A stretch of DNA of 64,000 nucleotides from CAWCKS01 sp963763485 (GTDB lineage: Bacteria; Pseudomonadota; Alphaproteobacteria; Rhizobiales; Xanthobacteraceae): contig CAVXOW010000008.1 in the NCBI GenBank assembly GCA_963763485.1, positions 310,001 through 374,000 on the forward strand, in the 5' to 3' direction. The translations under genes were made by a program, and so were the position numbers. The notes under the pieces were generated by a model that did no database searches, was not told the DNA's origin, and saw only the letters and a program-made list of their open reading frames with translations. Positions within the stretch are counted from its first letter, which is position 1; every line of letters begins with the position of its first letter. Shown piece after piece: positions 46,406 through 56,253 of this stretch.

Positions 46406-47242
46406 CTAGTCGAGCTTGAAGCGCTGGCGCCGGACGAACGTACCAAAATCCTGTCGCTCAGGTGTGGAGACCTGACGCGCCTTGTCTTCGGACCAGCCGT
46501 AGAGCTCTGGCTTGCCGAACCGCTCGACCTCGCGCCATTCGCTTTCCGGAATACCGAAACGCGCATTGCGGCGACGATCGTAGCCGTCGATCTCGGCGAC
46601 GAAATTCGTATCGTCGTAGCGATCGACATGCACCGTCAGCGCCATCGGCAGGCGCATGGAGACGAAACCTTCGCGTGACGGCCAGCCGAGGCAGAGTCCG
46701 GCGACCGGAAACACCCAGTCGGGCAACGCCAGCAATTCGCCGATCCGCGCGGCATGATTGCGGATCACGCTGATCGGACAGGCGCCAAGGCCGACCGCGC
46801 CCGCCGCGCGAATGAGGTTTTGCAACACCAGGGCGGCATCCGTCGTTGCATTGAAGAACGCGTCGAGATGATCGTTCGCAAACGGAATCTTGCGCAGCTC
46901 GCAGATACGGCGGATCCGGCGCGAGTCGCCGCACACCACCAGGAACCGCGGCGCCTGGGCGACCCACGGCATCGCCGGCAGCAGTGCTGCGATCGCCTGG
47001 CGAGTTGCGGCGCTCTCGACGCGAATGACCGCGACCTGTTGCAGGTCCGATTTCGCCGGTGCCGACAGGCCGGCGGCCAGCACCTGCTGCATCAGGTCTT
47101 CGGAGACCGGCTGTTCAGTATAACGCCGATGGGTACGATGACTGAGGATCGACGCCAGCTCGCCCTCGGCCGGGGCATCACGCCCTGCCTCACTTGGAAT
47201 CCCGAACCGCTGCTCGATCAGGTCCGCAATCGTCTTCGCCAT
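46406..47242 (-). CDS. Nitroreductase-family flavoprotein
   Basis: 278 residues. FMN-binding motifs HRTHRRYTEQPVSEDL and LSAPAKSDLQQVAV near the N terminus, and AAGAVGLGACPISVIRN before the C terminus. The family reduces nitro groups, quinones or enoates, or dehalogenates. GGAGGTG precedes the ATG at 47242, which fixes the start. Occurs with a nitronate monooxygenase-like gene two genes away, a pairing consistent with nitro-compound handling (inference). Confidence 0.85.
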   Translation of the reverse strand: MAKTIADLIEQRFGIPSEAGRDAPAEGELASILSHRTHRRYTEQPVSEDLMQQVLAAGLSAPAKSDLQQVAVIRVESAATRQAIAALLPAMPWVAQAPRFLVVCGDSRRIRRICELRKIPFANDHLDAFFNATTDAALVLQNLIRAAGAVGLGACPISVIRNHAARIGELLALPDWVFPVAGLCLGWPSREGFVSMRLPMALTVHVDRYDDTNFVAEIDGYDRRRNARFGIPESEWREVERFGKPELYGWSEDKARQVSTPERQDFGTFVRRQRFKLD

Positions 47243-47298
47243 ATTCACCTCCGGCTTTCGTCGCGAACTATGCTCCGCCGCGCGCGGATCGTGCAAGC

Positions 47299-48333
47299 TC
47301 AAGCGGGCTTACGCGCCGGAAGAAAGCCACCGAGGAAGGCCGTCAGGTTGTCGGCCAGCTTTTCGACGATGTAGCCGCCTTCCTGCACGAGGAGCGTCGG
47401 TGCGCCGAACGCACCGATCCGCGCGCCGATGTCGCGAAAGCCTTCGGCGGTGACCGCGAGATTTGCAGTGGGATCACCGACGTGAGCATCAAAGCCGAGC
47501 GAAATAAGCAGCACGGACGCGCCGAAGCGCTTGATGGCCGAGAGCCCCTTGTCGATTGCCGCAACGAATCCGTCGTTACCAGTCCCGGCCGGCAGCGGAA
47601 GATTGAGATTGCAGCCGAGACCACGGCCGGCGCCGGTCTCATCGGGATAGCCCGCATACCAGGGATAGAGCTCGCGCGGATCGCCGTGCACGGAGCAAAA
47701 GAAGACGTCGTCACGCTCGTAAAGGATTGCCTGCGTGCCGTTGCCATGGTGCACGTCGACATCCAGGATCGCCGGCTTCGCGCCGCCCGCCACCAGCGTC
47801 TGCGCCGCAATCGCCGCGTTGTTCAGGTAACAGAAGCCGCCGGCAAGATCGCCATAGGCGTGGTGTCCGGAGGGCCGGCACAAGGCGTAGGCTTCGCGCG
47901 CGCCGCCGAGGATGCGCTTCGCGCCTTCTACTGCCACGTGGGCCGACGATTTCGAGGCCTGCCAGGTGCCCGCCAGCACCGGCACCCCGACGCCGGAGAG
48001 ATAGTAGCCCGCGAGCCCGACGATGTTGTCCGGCCGCCGCTGCAAATGACGCACCGCGTACGCGCCGGGCCGCACAGCAGGCCCGGCCATCGCGGTCGAC
48101 TGCCAGCGCGCAAACGAGGTCTCGAGAAAATCGAGGTAACCTCGATCGTGGATCGCAGCGATTGGCGCGAGGCCATGGTCGGGTGCTGGTTCGGTCGGGA
48201 GCCCCAGCTTCTTCACCGCACCGAGCAGTTGCTCCGCCCTCGCCGCGCGATCGTAGAACGGGCGTCCGTCAGGCAGCGGCGCCATCGAGGCCGGATCATG
48301 CAAGGCGTGGTTGCTGGTGGTGATGACGATCAT
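47299..48333 (-). CDS. Histone-deacetylase-family hydrolase (acetylpolyamine amidohydrolase type)
   Basis: 344 residues. All active-site strings of the arginase/deacetylase fold are present: RPSGHHA, ILDVDVHHGNG (zinc Asp and His), LGFDAHVGDPT (second Asp) and QEGGYIVE. In bacteria such enzymes deacetylate polyamines or other small amides. The start at 48333 gives MIVITTSNHALHDP, which is standard. Cotranscribed with the acyl-CoA carboxylase gene upstream. Confidence 0.88.
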   Translation of the reverse strand: MIVITTSNHALHDPASMAPLPDGRPFYDRAARAEQLLGAVKKLGLPTEPAPDHGLAPIAAIHDRGYLDFLETSFARWQSTAMAGPAVRPGAYAVRHLQRRPDNIVGLAGYYLSGVGVPVLAGTWQASKSSAHVAVEGAKRILGGAREAYALCRPSGHHAYGDLAGGFCYLNNAAIAAQTLVAGGAKPAILDVDVHHGNGTQAILYERDDVFFCSVHGDPRELYPWYAGYPDETGAGRGLGCNLNLPLPAGTGNDGFVAAIDKGLSAIKRFGASVLLISLGFDAHVGDPTANLAVTAEGFRDIGARIGAFGAPTLLVQEGGYIVEKLADNLTAFLGGFLPARKPA

Positions 48334-48388
48334 GGAGGGCACTCGAGATACAAAGCCGGCCTGAACGGTTGTAGATGAAGCTTGCCCG

Positions 48389-51300
48389 TCACCACCCATC
48401 CACGCAAGGCCGCCGCTTGCCTTCGCGCACCGGCGTCGGCGGCAGTGAGCGCAGCCCTGCCACGATCCAGCGGCGTGTCTCAGCCGGGTCGATCACCTCG
48501 TCGACGTTGAACAGGCTGCCGGCGTTCAGCGCCTTGCCCTTCTCGTAGAGGTTCGCGACCATGCGCTCGTAGGCCGCAAGACGCTCGGCCGGATCTTCGA
48601 TCGCCGCAAGCTCGCGGCGGCGGCCGAGCTTGACCTGCCCTTCCAGGCCCATGCCACCAAACTCGCCGGTTGGCCATGCCACACCGAACATGCCGACCCG
48701 CATGGAGCCGCCGGTCATGGCCAGCTTGCCCAGGCCATAGGACTTGCGGGTCATCACGAAAAACACCGGAATCTCGAGATTGGCGCCGATCAGATAGGTG
48801 CGGCAGCAATGGCGGACCAGCGCGGTCTTCTCCGCTTCCGGGCCGACCATGTTGCCCGGATTGTCGTTCAGCGACAGCAGCGGGACGTCGTGGGCGTCGC
48901 ACAGCTGCATGAAGCGTGCGGCCTTGTCGGCAGCGCTGCTATCGATCGCACCGCCAAGATGCATCGGATTGTTGGCGATGACGCCGATCGGGCGGCCCTC
49001 GATGCGGATGAACGCCGTGATCATGCCGTGACCAAAGCCGCGGCGGATTTCCAGCACGAAGTCATCGTCTGCAAGCGTGTCGATGACCTGCCGCATGTCG
49101 TAGCCGCGCAACCGGTTCTCCGGAACAATGTGACGGAGCTTGCGCTGATCGGGACACGACCAGTTTTCCGTCCGTCCCTGGAAATAGGACAGATACTTGC
49201 GTGCGACCTTCACCGCTTCGGCCTCGTCCTTGACCAGGACATCGACCACGCCATTCGGCACCTGCACCGACATCGGCCCGACTTCCTCGGGACGATAGAC
49301 GCCGAGGCCGCCGCCTTCGATCATCGCCGGTCCGGCCATGCCGATGGTCGTGCCTTCGGTCGCAATGATGACGTCGCAGCAGCCGAGCAGCACGGCGTTG
49401 CCGGCAAAGCAGCGGCCCGATGCAATACCCACCAGCGGCACGAGGCCGGAGAGACGCGGCAACCGATAGAACGTATCGCTGAACGACACGATGTTGTCGC
49501 TGTCGCTGCCGCGGCCGCCACCGCCCTCGCAGAAGATGACGACCGGCAGCCGCCAGCGCTCGGCGAGTTCGAACATGCGGTCCTGCTTGTGATGGCCCAT
49601 CTGGCCCTGCGTGCCGGCCATGACGGTATAGTCATAAGAGACGACGATGGAGCGGCTCTTCTCTTCCGGAAAACGATCGCCGTTGATCTGCGCGAGGCCC
49701 ATGATGAGTCCGTCGGCCGGAGACTCCTCGATCAGCTGCTCCATCGGCACACTGCGCCGGCGCGCCGACAAGACGAGCGAACCGTACTCGACAAAGCTGC
49801 CGGCATCGCAAACGTCATTGATATTTTCGCGCGCCGTGCGTTGGCCGGTGGCACGCCGTCGCGCCATCGCTTTCGGCCTGTTCTCATCGAGGCCGCGCGC
49901 GCGGCGATCGAGAACCTCCTTCAGGTCGGGGCGAATGTGGTCGAGATCGATGGTTTGTTCCTGGCGCGCACCGCCGCCGAGCTCCGCCTGCTCTTCGATA
50001 AACACCAGCGGAGTGTTCTCGAACACGGTGTCGCCTGCGGCAACCGTGAAGACCCGGACGATACCCGCCGTCGTGGCGCTGACGGCGTGCTGCATCTTCA
50101 TTGCTTCCAGCACGAGCACTTCCTGCCCGGCGAGTACGGTCGCGCCCTCTTCCACCGTCAGCGAGACGATGGTGCCTTGCATCGGTGCGCGCAGCGGCAC
50201 AGTGCCGGCCGGCCCCGACGCCTCTTCGGCTGCGTCAGTTTCCTGCTGAGCAGGCGCGTCACTCCGGCCATAGTTGACAATGCCCAGAGGATCGGTGGTT
50301 TCGAGCTTGGCGCCGGCTCTCCGATTGGCCGCTGCCGCCTGAGGCTCGAAGTAACGCGCCGCATCCGGCTGGGCGGCAACGAGCTCGGCCGCGTGTTCGT
50401 CGATGAACCGGGTGTGGCCTTCGCCGGCCAGCACGCGAGGGTCACGCAACAACGCGCGCAGGAACGGAATGTTGGTCGGCACGCCCGACACGCGGAATTC
50501 GGAGAGCGCGCGCTCAGCCTTGGCAGCAGCGTCTGCGAAGTTTTGCGTGTTCACATGCGTGATGACTTTTGCCAGCAGCGAGTCGAACCGCGGATTGGTG
50601 CGGTAGCCGGAATAGCCGTAACCGTCGACCCGCACGCCGCGACCGCTCGGCGGCTCATAAACGTTGATGACGCCGCCCGAGCCGCGGACCGAGCCGTTGG
50701 GCTGCATCGTCTCAAGATTGACGCGGGCCTGGATTGCGATGCCTGCCGGCGCGGGAATGTCCTGCTGCAGCAGCTTCAGGTCGGCAAGAGTTGCACCCGA
50801 CGCGACCTCAAGCTGAGCCTTGACCAGGTCGACGCCTGTCACTTCCTCGGTGACGGTGTGCTCGACCTGCAAACGCGCATTGGCCTCGATGAAGGCGATC
50901 GGGGCGTCGTCAGAGGCATCGGTGGAATCGACCAGGAACTCGAAGGTTCCGGCCCCCAGATACCCGGACGCTGCAGCCAGGCGCACGGCGGCGTTCAATA
51001 GCCGCTGCCGGACGGCGGGCCGCAGGAACGGCGCCGGCGCAATCTCGAGGATCTTCTGGCGCTCGCGCTGGATGCTGCAATCGCGCTCCCACAGGTGCGT
51101 AACGGCGCCGGTGCCGTCGCCGACAACCTGGACCTCGATGTGCCAGGGGCGGGGAAACAGCTTCTCGACATAGACATCGGCGTTGCCGAACGATTGCAGG
51201 GCTTCGGAGCGGCAGCGCTCCATCGTCGTTGCGAGTTGGTCCGGATCGGTCACCACCCGCATACCGCGGCCGCCGCCGCCGGCCAGCGCCTTCACCATGA

Positions 51301-51772
51301 TCGCCGCATGCGGCCCGAGCAGTGTCATGAAGGCGCGTGCCTGCTCGACGGTCGTTGGGCCCGATGTTCCAGGCGTCACCGGCACTTCGTGTTCCTCGGC
51401 AAAGCGACGCGCCTGCGCCTTGTCGCCGAACTGGACCAGAGTTTCGGGGCGCGGTCCGACGAAGGTTAACCCGGCCTCATGGCACAGCGACGCAAAGCTG
51501 GCGTTCTCGCTGAGGAAGCCGTACCCGGGATGAATTGCGTCGCAGCCCGTCTCGCGCGCGGCGGCGACGATCGCGGCCCCGTCAAGATAGGCGGCGGCGC
51601 CAGCGCCCGCGATCTCGACGACGCTGTCGGACATTCGCGTGTGCAACGATAGCGCATCGTCGCGCGAGTGAACCGCAACCGTGCCGATCCCCATCTCGGA
51701 GGCGGCGCGCGCAACGCGGATCGCGATCTCACCACGATTGGCGATGAGCAGTCTCTTGATTGGCTTTCGCAT
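48389..51772 (-). CDS. Fused biotin-dependent acyl-CoA carboxylase (biotin carboxylase + biotin carrier + carboxyltransferase)
   Basis: 1,127 residues in one chain. Biotin carboxylase at about 1-450 (ANRGEIAIRVARAA, KALAGGGGRGMR, EANARLQVEHTVTE), biotinyl domain at about 525-595 with Lys559 in EAMKM, and carboxyltransferase at about 610-1110 (GGGGRGSDSDN, SLNDNPGN). Most bacteria encode these parts separately. It adds carbon dioxide to an acyl-CoA, using ATP. Two CoA-transferase genes upstream could supply the CoA ester. Acyl chain specificity cannot be told from the sequence. Confidence 0.9.
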   Translation of the reverse strand: MRKPIKRLLIANRGEIAIRVARAASEMGIGTVAVHSRDDALSLHTRMSDSVVEIAGAGAAAYLDGAAIVAAARETGCDAIHPGYGFLSENASFASLCHEAGLTFVGPRPETLVQFGDKAQARRFAEEHEVPVTPGTSGPTTVEQARAFMTLLGPHAAIMVKALAGGGGRGMRVVTDPDQLATTMERCRSEALQSFGNADVYVEKLFPRPWHIEVQVVGDGTGAVTHLWERDCSIQRERQKILEIAPAPFLRPAVRQRLLNAAVRLAAASGYLGAGTFEFLVDSTDASDDAPIAFIEANARLQVEHTVTEEVTGVDLVKAQLEVASGATLADLKLLQQDIPAPAGIAIQARVNLETMQPNGSVRGSGGVINVYEPPSGRGVRVDGYGYSGYRTNPRFDSLLAKVITHVNTQNFADAAAKAERALSEFRVSGVPTNIPFLRALLRDPRVLAGEGHTRFIDEHAAELVAAQPDAARYFEPQAAAANRRAGAKLETTDPLGIVNYGRSDAPAQQETDAAEEASGPAGTVPLRAPMQGTIVSLTVEEGATVLAGQEVLVLEAMKMQHAVSATTAGIVRVFTVAAGDTVFENTPLVFIEEQAELGGGARQEQTIDLDHIRPDLKEVLDRRARGLDENRPKAMARRRATGQRTARENINDVCDAGSFVEYGSLVLSARRRSVPMEQLIEESPADGLIMGLAQINGDRFPEEKSRSIVVSYDYTVMAGTQGQMGHHKQDRMFELAERWRLPVVIFCEGGGGRGSDSDNIVSFSDTFYRLPRLSGLVPLVGIASGRCFAGNAVLLGCCDVIIATEGTTIGMAGPAMIEGGGLGVYRPEEVGPMSVQVPNGVVDVLVKDEAEAVKVARKYLSYFQGRTENWSCPDQRKLRHIVPENRLRGYDMRQVIDTLADDDFVLEIRRGFGHGMITAFIRIEGRPIGVIANNPMHLGGAIDSSAADKAARFMQLCDAHDVPLLSLNDNPGNMVGPEAEKTALVRHCCRTYLIGANLEIPVFFVMTRKSYGLGKLAMTGGSMRVGMFGVAWPTGEFGGMGLEGQVKLGRRRELAAIEDPAERLAAYERMVANLYEKGKALNAGSLFNVDEVIDPAETRRWIVAGLRSLPPTPVREGKRRPCVDGW

Positions 51773-51796
51773 GATGCTGGCACTCTCGAACTGAAA

Positions 51797-52759
51797 TCAA
51801 AGTCTGAAACAGGCAGCAAACCGTCCATCGAACATCTTCAATTCCGGCACGGTCGTTCGACACTCTTCCACAGCAATGGGACAGCGCGGATGAAATCGGC
51901 AGCCGGGCGGCGGATTTGCCGGATCGCCGATTTCTCCCCGGGGGGTGCTGTCTGAACGTTTCGGGCCGAGCGACGGAACTGCCGCAATCAAGGCCTTTGT
52001 GTAGGGATGCGCAGGTTGCGTGATGACCCGGGCCGCTTCGCCATGCTCGACAATGCGGCCAAGGTAGAGCACTGCGATCTCGTCTGCGATCTGTGCAACG
52101 GCCCCCATGTCGTGGGAGACGAAAAGATAAGTCAGCCCCTCTTCGCGGCGCAGCTGATCGAGCAGCAATAGAATTTCATTTCGAACGCTGACATCGAGCG
52201 CCGACACCGGCTCATCGAGCACGATCATCTTGGGTTCTGACGCCAGTGCGCGGGCAATGGTGACACGCTGGCGCTGCCCGCCCGACAGCTGCGATGGCCT
52301 GCGCTCGGCAAGATCGCCACGCAGGCCGACGCGTGCAAGCAGGACGAGCGCGCCCTCCTTCAGTTCGGCGGCACCAGCTGATCTCCGAGCGATCCGCGGC
52401 TCGATGACGCTGCGCCAGACCGGCCAGCGCGGGTCCAGTGCCGACGTGGAGTCCTGAAACACGATCTGGACGCCGGCCGTTCCGGCCGCGGCCGCCGGAT
52501 TGGCTGCGCCCGACAGTGCTGAGCCCGCGAACGCTATCGATCCGCTGGTCACCGGCCCAAGGCCACAGATCGCGCGCGCGATCGTCGACTTGCCCGACCC
52601 GGACTCGCCGATCAGCGCCAGCACACGCCCCGGCTCGATATCGAACGATACGCCAGCGACCGCACGAACCGACTTGCGGACGCCAACGCGGTAGTCGACG
52701 ATGAGATCGTCGATCCGCAGCACCGGCGCAACCGTTGTCGAAGCATCGGTGATGGTCAT
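51797..52759 (-). CDS. Peptide-type ABC transporter ATPase (OppF/DppF type)
   Basis: 320 residues. Walker A GESGSGKST, signature LSGGQRQRVTIARALA, Walker B MIVLDEPVSALD, and a C-terminal Cys-containing CRFHPRCPIA segment as in OppF. The ATG at 52759 overlaps the stop of the OppD-type gene by four bases. The longer frame to 52900 is the out-of-register tail of that gene. Works with the OppD-type ATPase and the permeases at 57844-59585. Confidence 0.9.
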   Translation of the reverse strand: MTITDASTTVAPVLRIDDLIVDYRVGVRKSVRAVAGVSFDIEPGRVLALIGESGSGKSTIARAICGLGPVTSGSIAFAGSALSGAANPAAAAGTAGVQIVFQDSTSALDPRWPVWRSVIEPRIARRSAGAAELKEGALVLLARVGLRGDLAERRPSQLSGGQRQRVTIARALASEPKMIVLDEPVSALDVSVRNEILLLLDQLRREEGLTYLFVSHDMGAVAQIADEIAVLYLGRIVEHGEAARVITQPAHPYTKALIAAVPSLGPKRSDSTPRGEIGDPANPPPGCRFHPRCPIAVEECRTTVPELKMFDGRFAACFRL

Positions 52760-53793
52760 GCCGGATTGCTTTCGGGCAAATGTCCGGCGCGCCAGCAGCG
52801 AACCAAGTGCCCCGACTCGATCTCGCGCAATTCCTGCCGCTGCTCGCAGCCGGCAATCGCGAATGAACACCGCGTCTGAAACCGGCAGCCCTGCGGCCAC
52901 ACGCCGGGTGACGGCGGTACGCCGGGAATTCCGCCGCGCACCTTGCCGACATCGTCCAGGTGGGCCGCGCAGCGCAGCAGGCCCTGCATATAAGGATGCA
53001 GCGGCCTGCGCAGCAAAGCGACGGTTGCGCCGGTCTCGACGATTTCACCGGCATAGACCACCGCCACGCGATCGCAGATTTCGGAGACGAGGCCGAGATC
53101 GTGGCTGATGAACAACAAGCCGACACCGGTATCGCGCACGAGTTGCTGCAACAGCTTCACGATCTCGGCCTGGATCGTCACGTCGAGCGCCGTGGTCGGC
53201 TCGTCGGCAATGACGAGGCGTGCGCCTGCGGCCAGCGCCATCGCGATCATGACGCGCTGGCACATGCCGCCGGAGAGCTGGTGTGGGTAAAACGCCATCC
53301 GGCTGTCCGGATCGGGAATGCCGACCTTGCGCAGGAGATCGATGGCACGGCGGTGCGCGTCCGCCTTGCCGACCTTGGCGTGGGCGCGAATGGCGGCGAC
53401 GATCTGCGATCCGATGGTGAACACGGGATTTAAGGCTGCGACCGGCTCCTGGAAGATCATGCTGATCTTACCGCCGCGCACCTCCCGCATGTCGGCTTCG
53501 GACAGCCTGGTCAGGTCGCGCCCTTCGAACACAACGCTGCCGGTTGCGCTGATGCCTTCGCCGAGCAGGCGGATCGTCGCAAGCGCCGTGATGCTCTTGC
53601 CGCTGCCGCTTTCGCCGACAAGTCCAAAGATTTCGCCGCGGGTGACGCTAAAGGAGACGCCATCGACCAGCGTGACGCTCGCGCGCTGGCGCCGATGCAC
53701 GACCTGCAAGTCCGCGACCACGAGCAGCGTCTCGGATGACGCCGCGCGTTGCGACTCGCCTGTCCTGGCCCGCGATATGGTCTCGACGGGCAT
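52756..53793 (-). CDS. Peptide-type ABC transporter ATPase (OppD/DppD type)
   Basis: 345 residues. Walker A GESGSGKS, Q-loop IFQEPVAALNP, signature LSGGMCQRVMIAMALA, Walker B RLVIADEPTTALD and the C-terminal CRFQTRCSFAIAGC motif. Overlaps the OppF-type gene. The two CoA-transferase genes lie between it and the binding-protein gene, so one operon carries both uptake and activation. Confidence 0.9.
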   Translation of the reverse strand: MPVETISRARTGESQRAASSETLLVVADLQVVHRRQRASVTLVDGVSFSVTRGEIFGLVGESGSGKSITALATIRLLGEGISATGSVVFEGRDLTRLSEADMREVRGGKISMIFQEPVAALNPVFTIGSQIVAAIRAHAKVGKADAHRRAIDLLRKVGIPDPDSRMAFYPHQLSGGMCQRVMIAMALAAGARLVIADEPTTALDVTIQAEIVKLLQQLVRDTGVGLLFISHDLGLVSEICDRVAVVYAGEIVETGATVALLRRPLHPYMQGLLRCAAHLDDVGKVRGGIPGVPPSPGVWPQGCRFQTRCSFAIAGCEQRQELREIESGHLVRCWRAGHLPESNPA

Positions 53794-53850
53794 TATGAAT
53801 CCGGCACCGAGCGAACGGTGCCTGCCCGCTCGAGCGCCTCGACTTCGGCA

Positions 53851-55101
53851 TCAGATGCGGCCGAGGATGTTCTTCAGCACATAGTGATTGTGCTCGCCGA
53901 GACACGGCGCGGCGCGGCGATGCTTTACAGGCGTCTTCTCGAAGCGGTACGGCAGACCCTGATGCAAGTGTCGGCCCGCCTCGGGGTGATCGAGCGGGAT
54001 CGAGAACTCTCTCGCATTCAGGTAATCGCAGCTCAGCGCGTCGTTGGCCTTGTACACGGCCGCTGCCGGCACGCCGGCATCCTGCAAGAGCTTTGCGGCC
54101 TGATGCTTGTCGTGCTGTCGCGTCCAAGCGGTAATCGGCTCGGCGAGTTCATCCTGATGCTTGACGCGCTCGGCCGTCGTCGCGAAGCGCGGATCGCTCG
54201 CCATCTCGCGTTTGCCGATCACGCCGCACAACGCGGCCCACTCAGCGTCGCTCGTCACATCGATCGCAACCCACTCGTCGTGACCGATTGCAGTGAACAC
54301 ATCGTGCGGAGCTCTATCCGGCAGCCTGTTGCCGTTGACGGGCGGGTTCTTGCCGGTCTCGACAGCGCAAAGCAGGATTTCGCCGATCAATTGCATCGCG
54401 GCTTCGACCTGCGGAACCTCGACGTGCTGAGCTTCGCCCGTATGCTGCCGATGCAACAGTGCGGTCAGCATCGCCGCCGAGCCATGAAACGCGCCGATCG
54501 GATCGAGATAGGCGGGTCCGGTCGAGACCGGACGGCCGTCGCCATATCCCACCGTCGCGCACATGCCGGCGACCTGCTCCATGGTCGGGCCCAGCGCGGT
54601 CCAGCCTTTCATCACGCCGGAATTGCCGTAGGCCGGCATCTCGACGACGCAAAGGCCCGGGTTGATCGACCACAGTTCCTCGTTGCCGAAACCGAGCCGC
54701 TGCAACATGCCGGGCGTGAAGTTGGTGATCAGACCATCGGCCTTTGCGATCAAATCCCGAAAAGTATCCTTGCCGCCAGGCGCCTTCAGGTCGAGCGACA
54801 GCGACAGCTTGTCGGTATTCTGCGAATTGAACAGAGAGGCTCGGTTATACCGTCGCTCGCCGATCTGGTGCTTCGGATAGCGCTGCAGCAGCGGCAGCGC
54901 CGTGTAGGAGCGCCAGGAATCGAGGTTGTTGGCCGGCTCGATATGGACGACCTCGGCACCGAGGCAGGCCAGGATGCGCCCGGACATGGGACCGGCCCAA
55001 GCGGTCGTCAACTCGACAACGCGGAACCCCGATAGCGGCAGGCCCGTCGACGCTTCAGGAAAGGTCTGTGCCGCGGGCGAAAGGTTGGGTCGATCCAGCA
55101 T
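53851..55101 (-). CDS. Family III CoA-transferase (CaiB/BaiF type), first
   Basis: 416 residues. LSGFRVVELTTAWAGPMSGR and LACLGAEVVHIEPANN form the N-terminal CoA-binding part, and GLITNFTPGMLQRLG and TGPAYLDPIGAFHGS are also typical of the family. These enzymes move CoA between organic acids. The ATG at 55101 overlaps the stop of the second CoA-transferase gene by one base (TGATG), so the two are translationally coupled and may form a heteromer or act in sequence. Confidence 0.88.
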   Translation of the reverse strand: MLDRPNLSPAAQTFPEASTGLPLSGFRVVELTTAWAGPMSGRILACLGAEVVHIEPANNLDSWRSYTALPLLQRYPKHQIGERRYNRASLFNSQNTDKLSLSLDLKAPGGKDTFRDLIAKADGLITNFTPGMLQRLGFGNEELWSINPGLCVVEMPAYGNSGVMKGWTALGPTMEQVAGMCATVGYGDGRPVSTGPAYLDPIGAFHGSAAMLTALLHRQHTGEAQHVEVPQVEAAMQLIGEILLCAVETGKNPPVNGNRLPDRAPHDVFTAIGHDEWVAIDVTSDAEWAALCGVIGKREMASDPRFATTAERVKHQDELAEPITAWTRQHDKHQAAKLLQDAGVPAAAVYKANDALSCDYLNAREFSIPLDHPEAGRHLHQGLPYRFEKTPVKHRRAAPCLGEHNHYVLKNILGRI

Positions 55102-56226
55102 CAGCGTGCTCCCGCTGTTTGTGATTCACCGAGCGCCGGTGCCGGCGTCGGGACGCGGCGCGGTGTACGGCTCATCCGGAACTGCGGCCCGAGCGCCAGC
55201 CGTCGACCCGCAGATGTTTCCATCGTGTACCAGAAGTCCCGGACTTTCAGATGCTCGGCCTCGGGACCAAGCTGGTTGGGCTGGAAGCAGCACGCCGCGA
55301 CCACGCGCTTGGCCTGAAGCGCCTTGACGATGTCGGCACCGACGCCATCGGCGACCTTCTTCTGCACCTCGGCGACAAACTGCTGGAAGTTGGCCTTGCG
55401 GTCCGCGTCCGCGGCAAAGCGCGGATCGGTGATCATCTCGGGCATGCCGAGAATTCTCGCAGACTACTGGAAAATGGTTGGCGCGGATCCAGATCGCGAT
55501 CCAGCCGTCGCGGCATTTGACCTCGATCAGCGGCTGCCCGCGCATGCCGCGCTCTTCGAACGAGCCGTTGTAGCTGTACTGCAAGGTGAACGGATAGGTC
55601 ATCGATGCCGCGACATGAGCGATGTCGATCGCGACATCCTGGGCAACGCCAGTGCGCTCGCGAACCATCAGCGCCGAGAGGACGGAGCTGTAAGCCGCAA
55701 CGCCCGCGCAGTACGATGCGCGATTGCCGACGCCGTAAAGCGGCTCGCGATCATGGCGGCCGTTGTGGATCATCATGCCCGACATTGCCTGATAGATCAT
55801 CTCGGTGCCGCGCCAGTGGCTTTTTGGCGTGCCTTCGCCGAACGGGCTCACGGTAGCAATGATGAGTTTTGGATTGGCGGCGCGCAACGATGAGCGGTCA
55901 AAGCCGGCCGGGACGACAGCGACGTCGGAGGCCTTGGCGAGATTGTTCAACAACGACCGTCCTTCCGCCGACGCTTGATCCACGACGACGGAGTTCTTGC
56001 CGACATTGAGGTGTTCGAACAGGAATGACTCCGCATTGCCCTGTTCGCGGAACGGCCCCATTGCCCTCGTCACTGACCCTCGCGGTGGTTCGACCAGCGT
56101 GACGTCGGCGCCGTAGTCGGCCAGCATCCGGCAGCAGAACTGCCCGGCAATGCTCTCGCTGAGATCAAGCGCCCTGACGAAGCCAAGGGCACCAGGCGAA
56201 CGCACTCCATCCTGATCTGATGTCAT
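55101..56226 (-). CDS. Family III CoA-transferase (CaiB/BaiF type), second; one inserted base
   Basis: 374 residues after correction. FVRALDLSESIAGQFCCRMLADYGADV at the N terminus and GVAAYSSVLSALMVRERTG in the middle are family hallmarks. An extra base near 55452 breaks the frame; without it the join reads CENLGMPEMITDPRFAADADR, a normal sequence for the family, and the length is 3n+1. Paired with the downstream CoA-transferase. Starts 28 bases after the binding-protein gene. Confidence 0.85.
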
Positions 56227-56253
56227 AGCTTCCTCTTCGCGGCGCGCTTGCTG

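Noticed and set aside
48809..51001. Plus-strand frame of 730 codons
   Set aside because: It is antisense to the acyl-CoA carboxylase, whose domains are all intact; a typical high-GC shadow.
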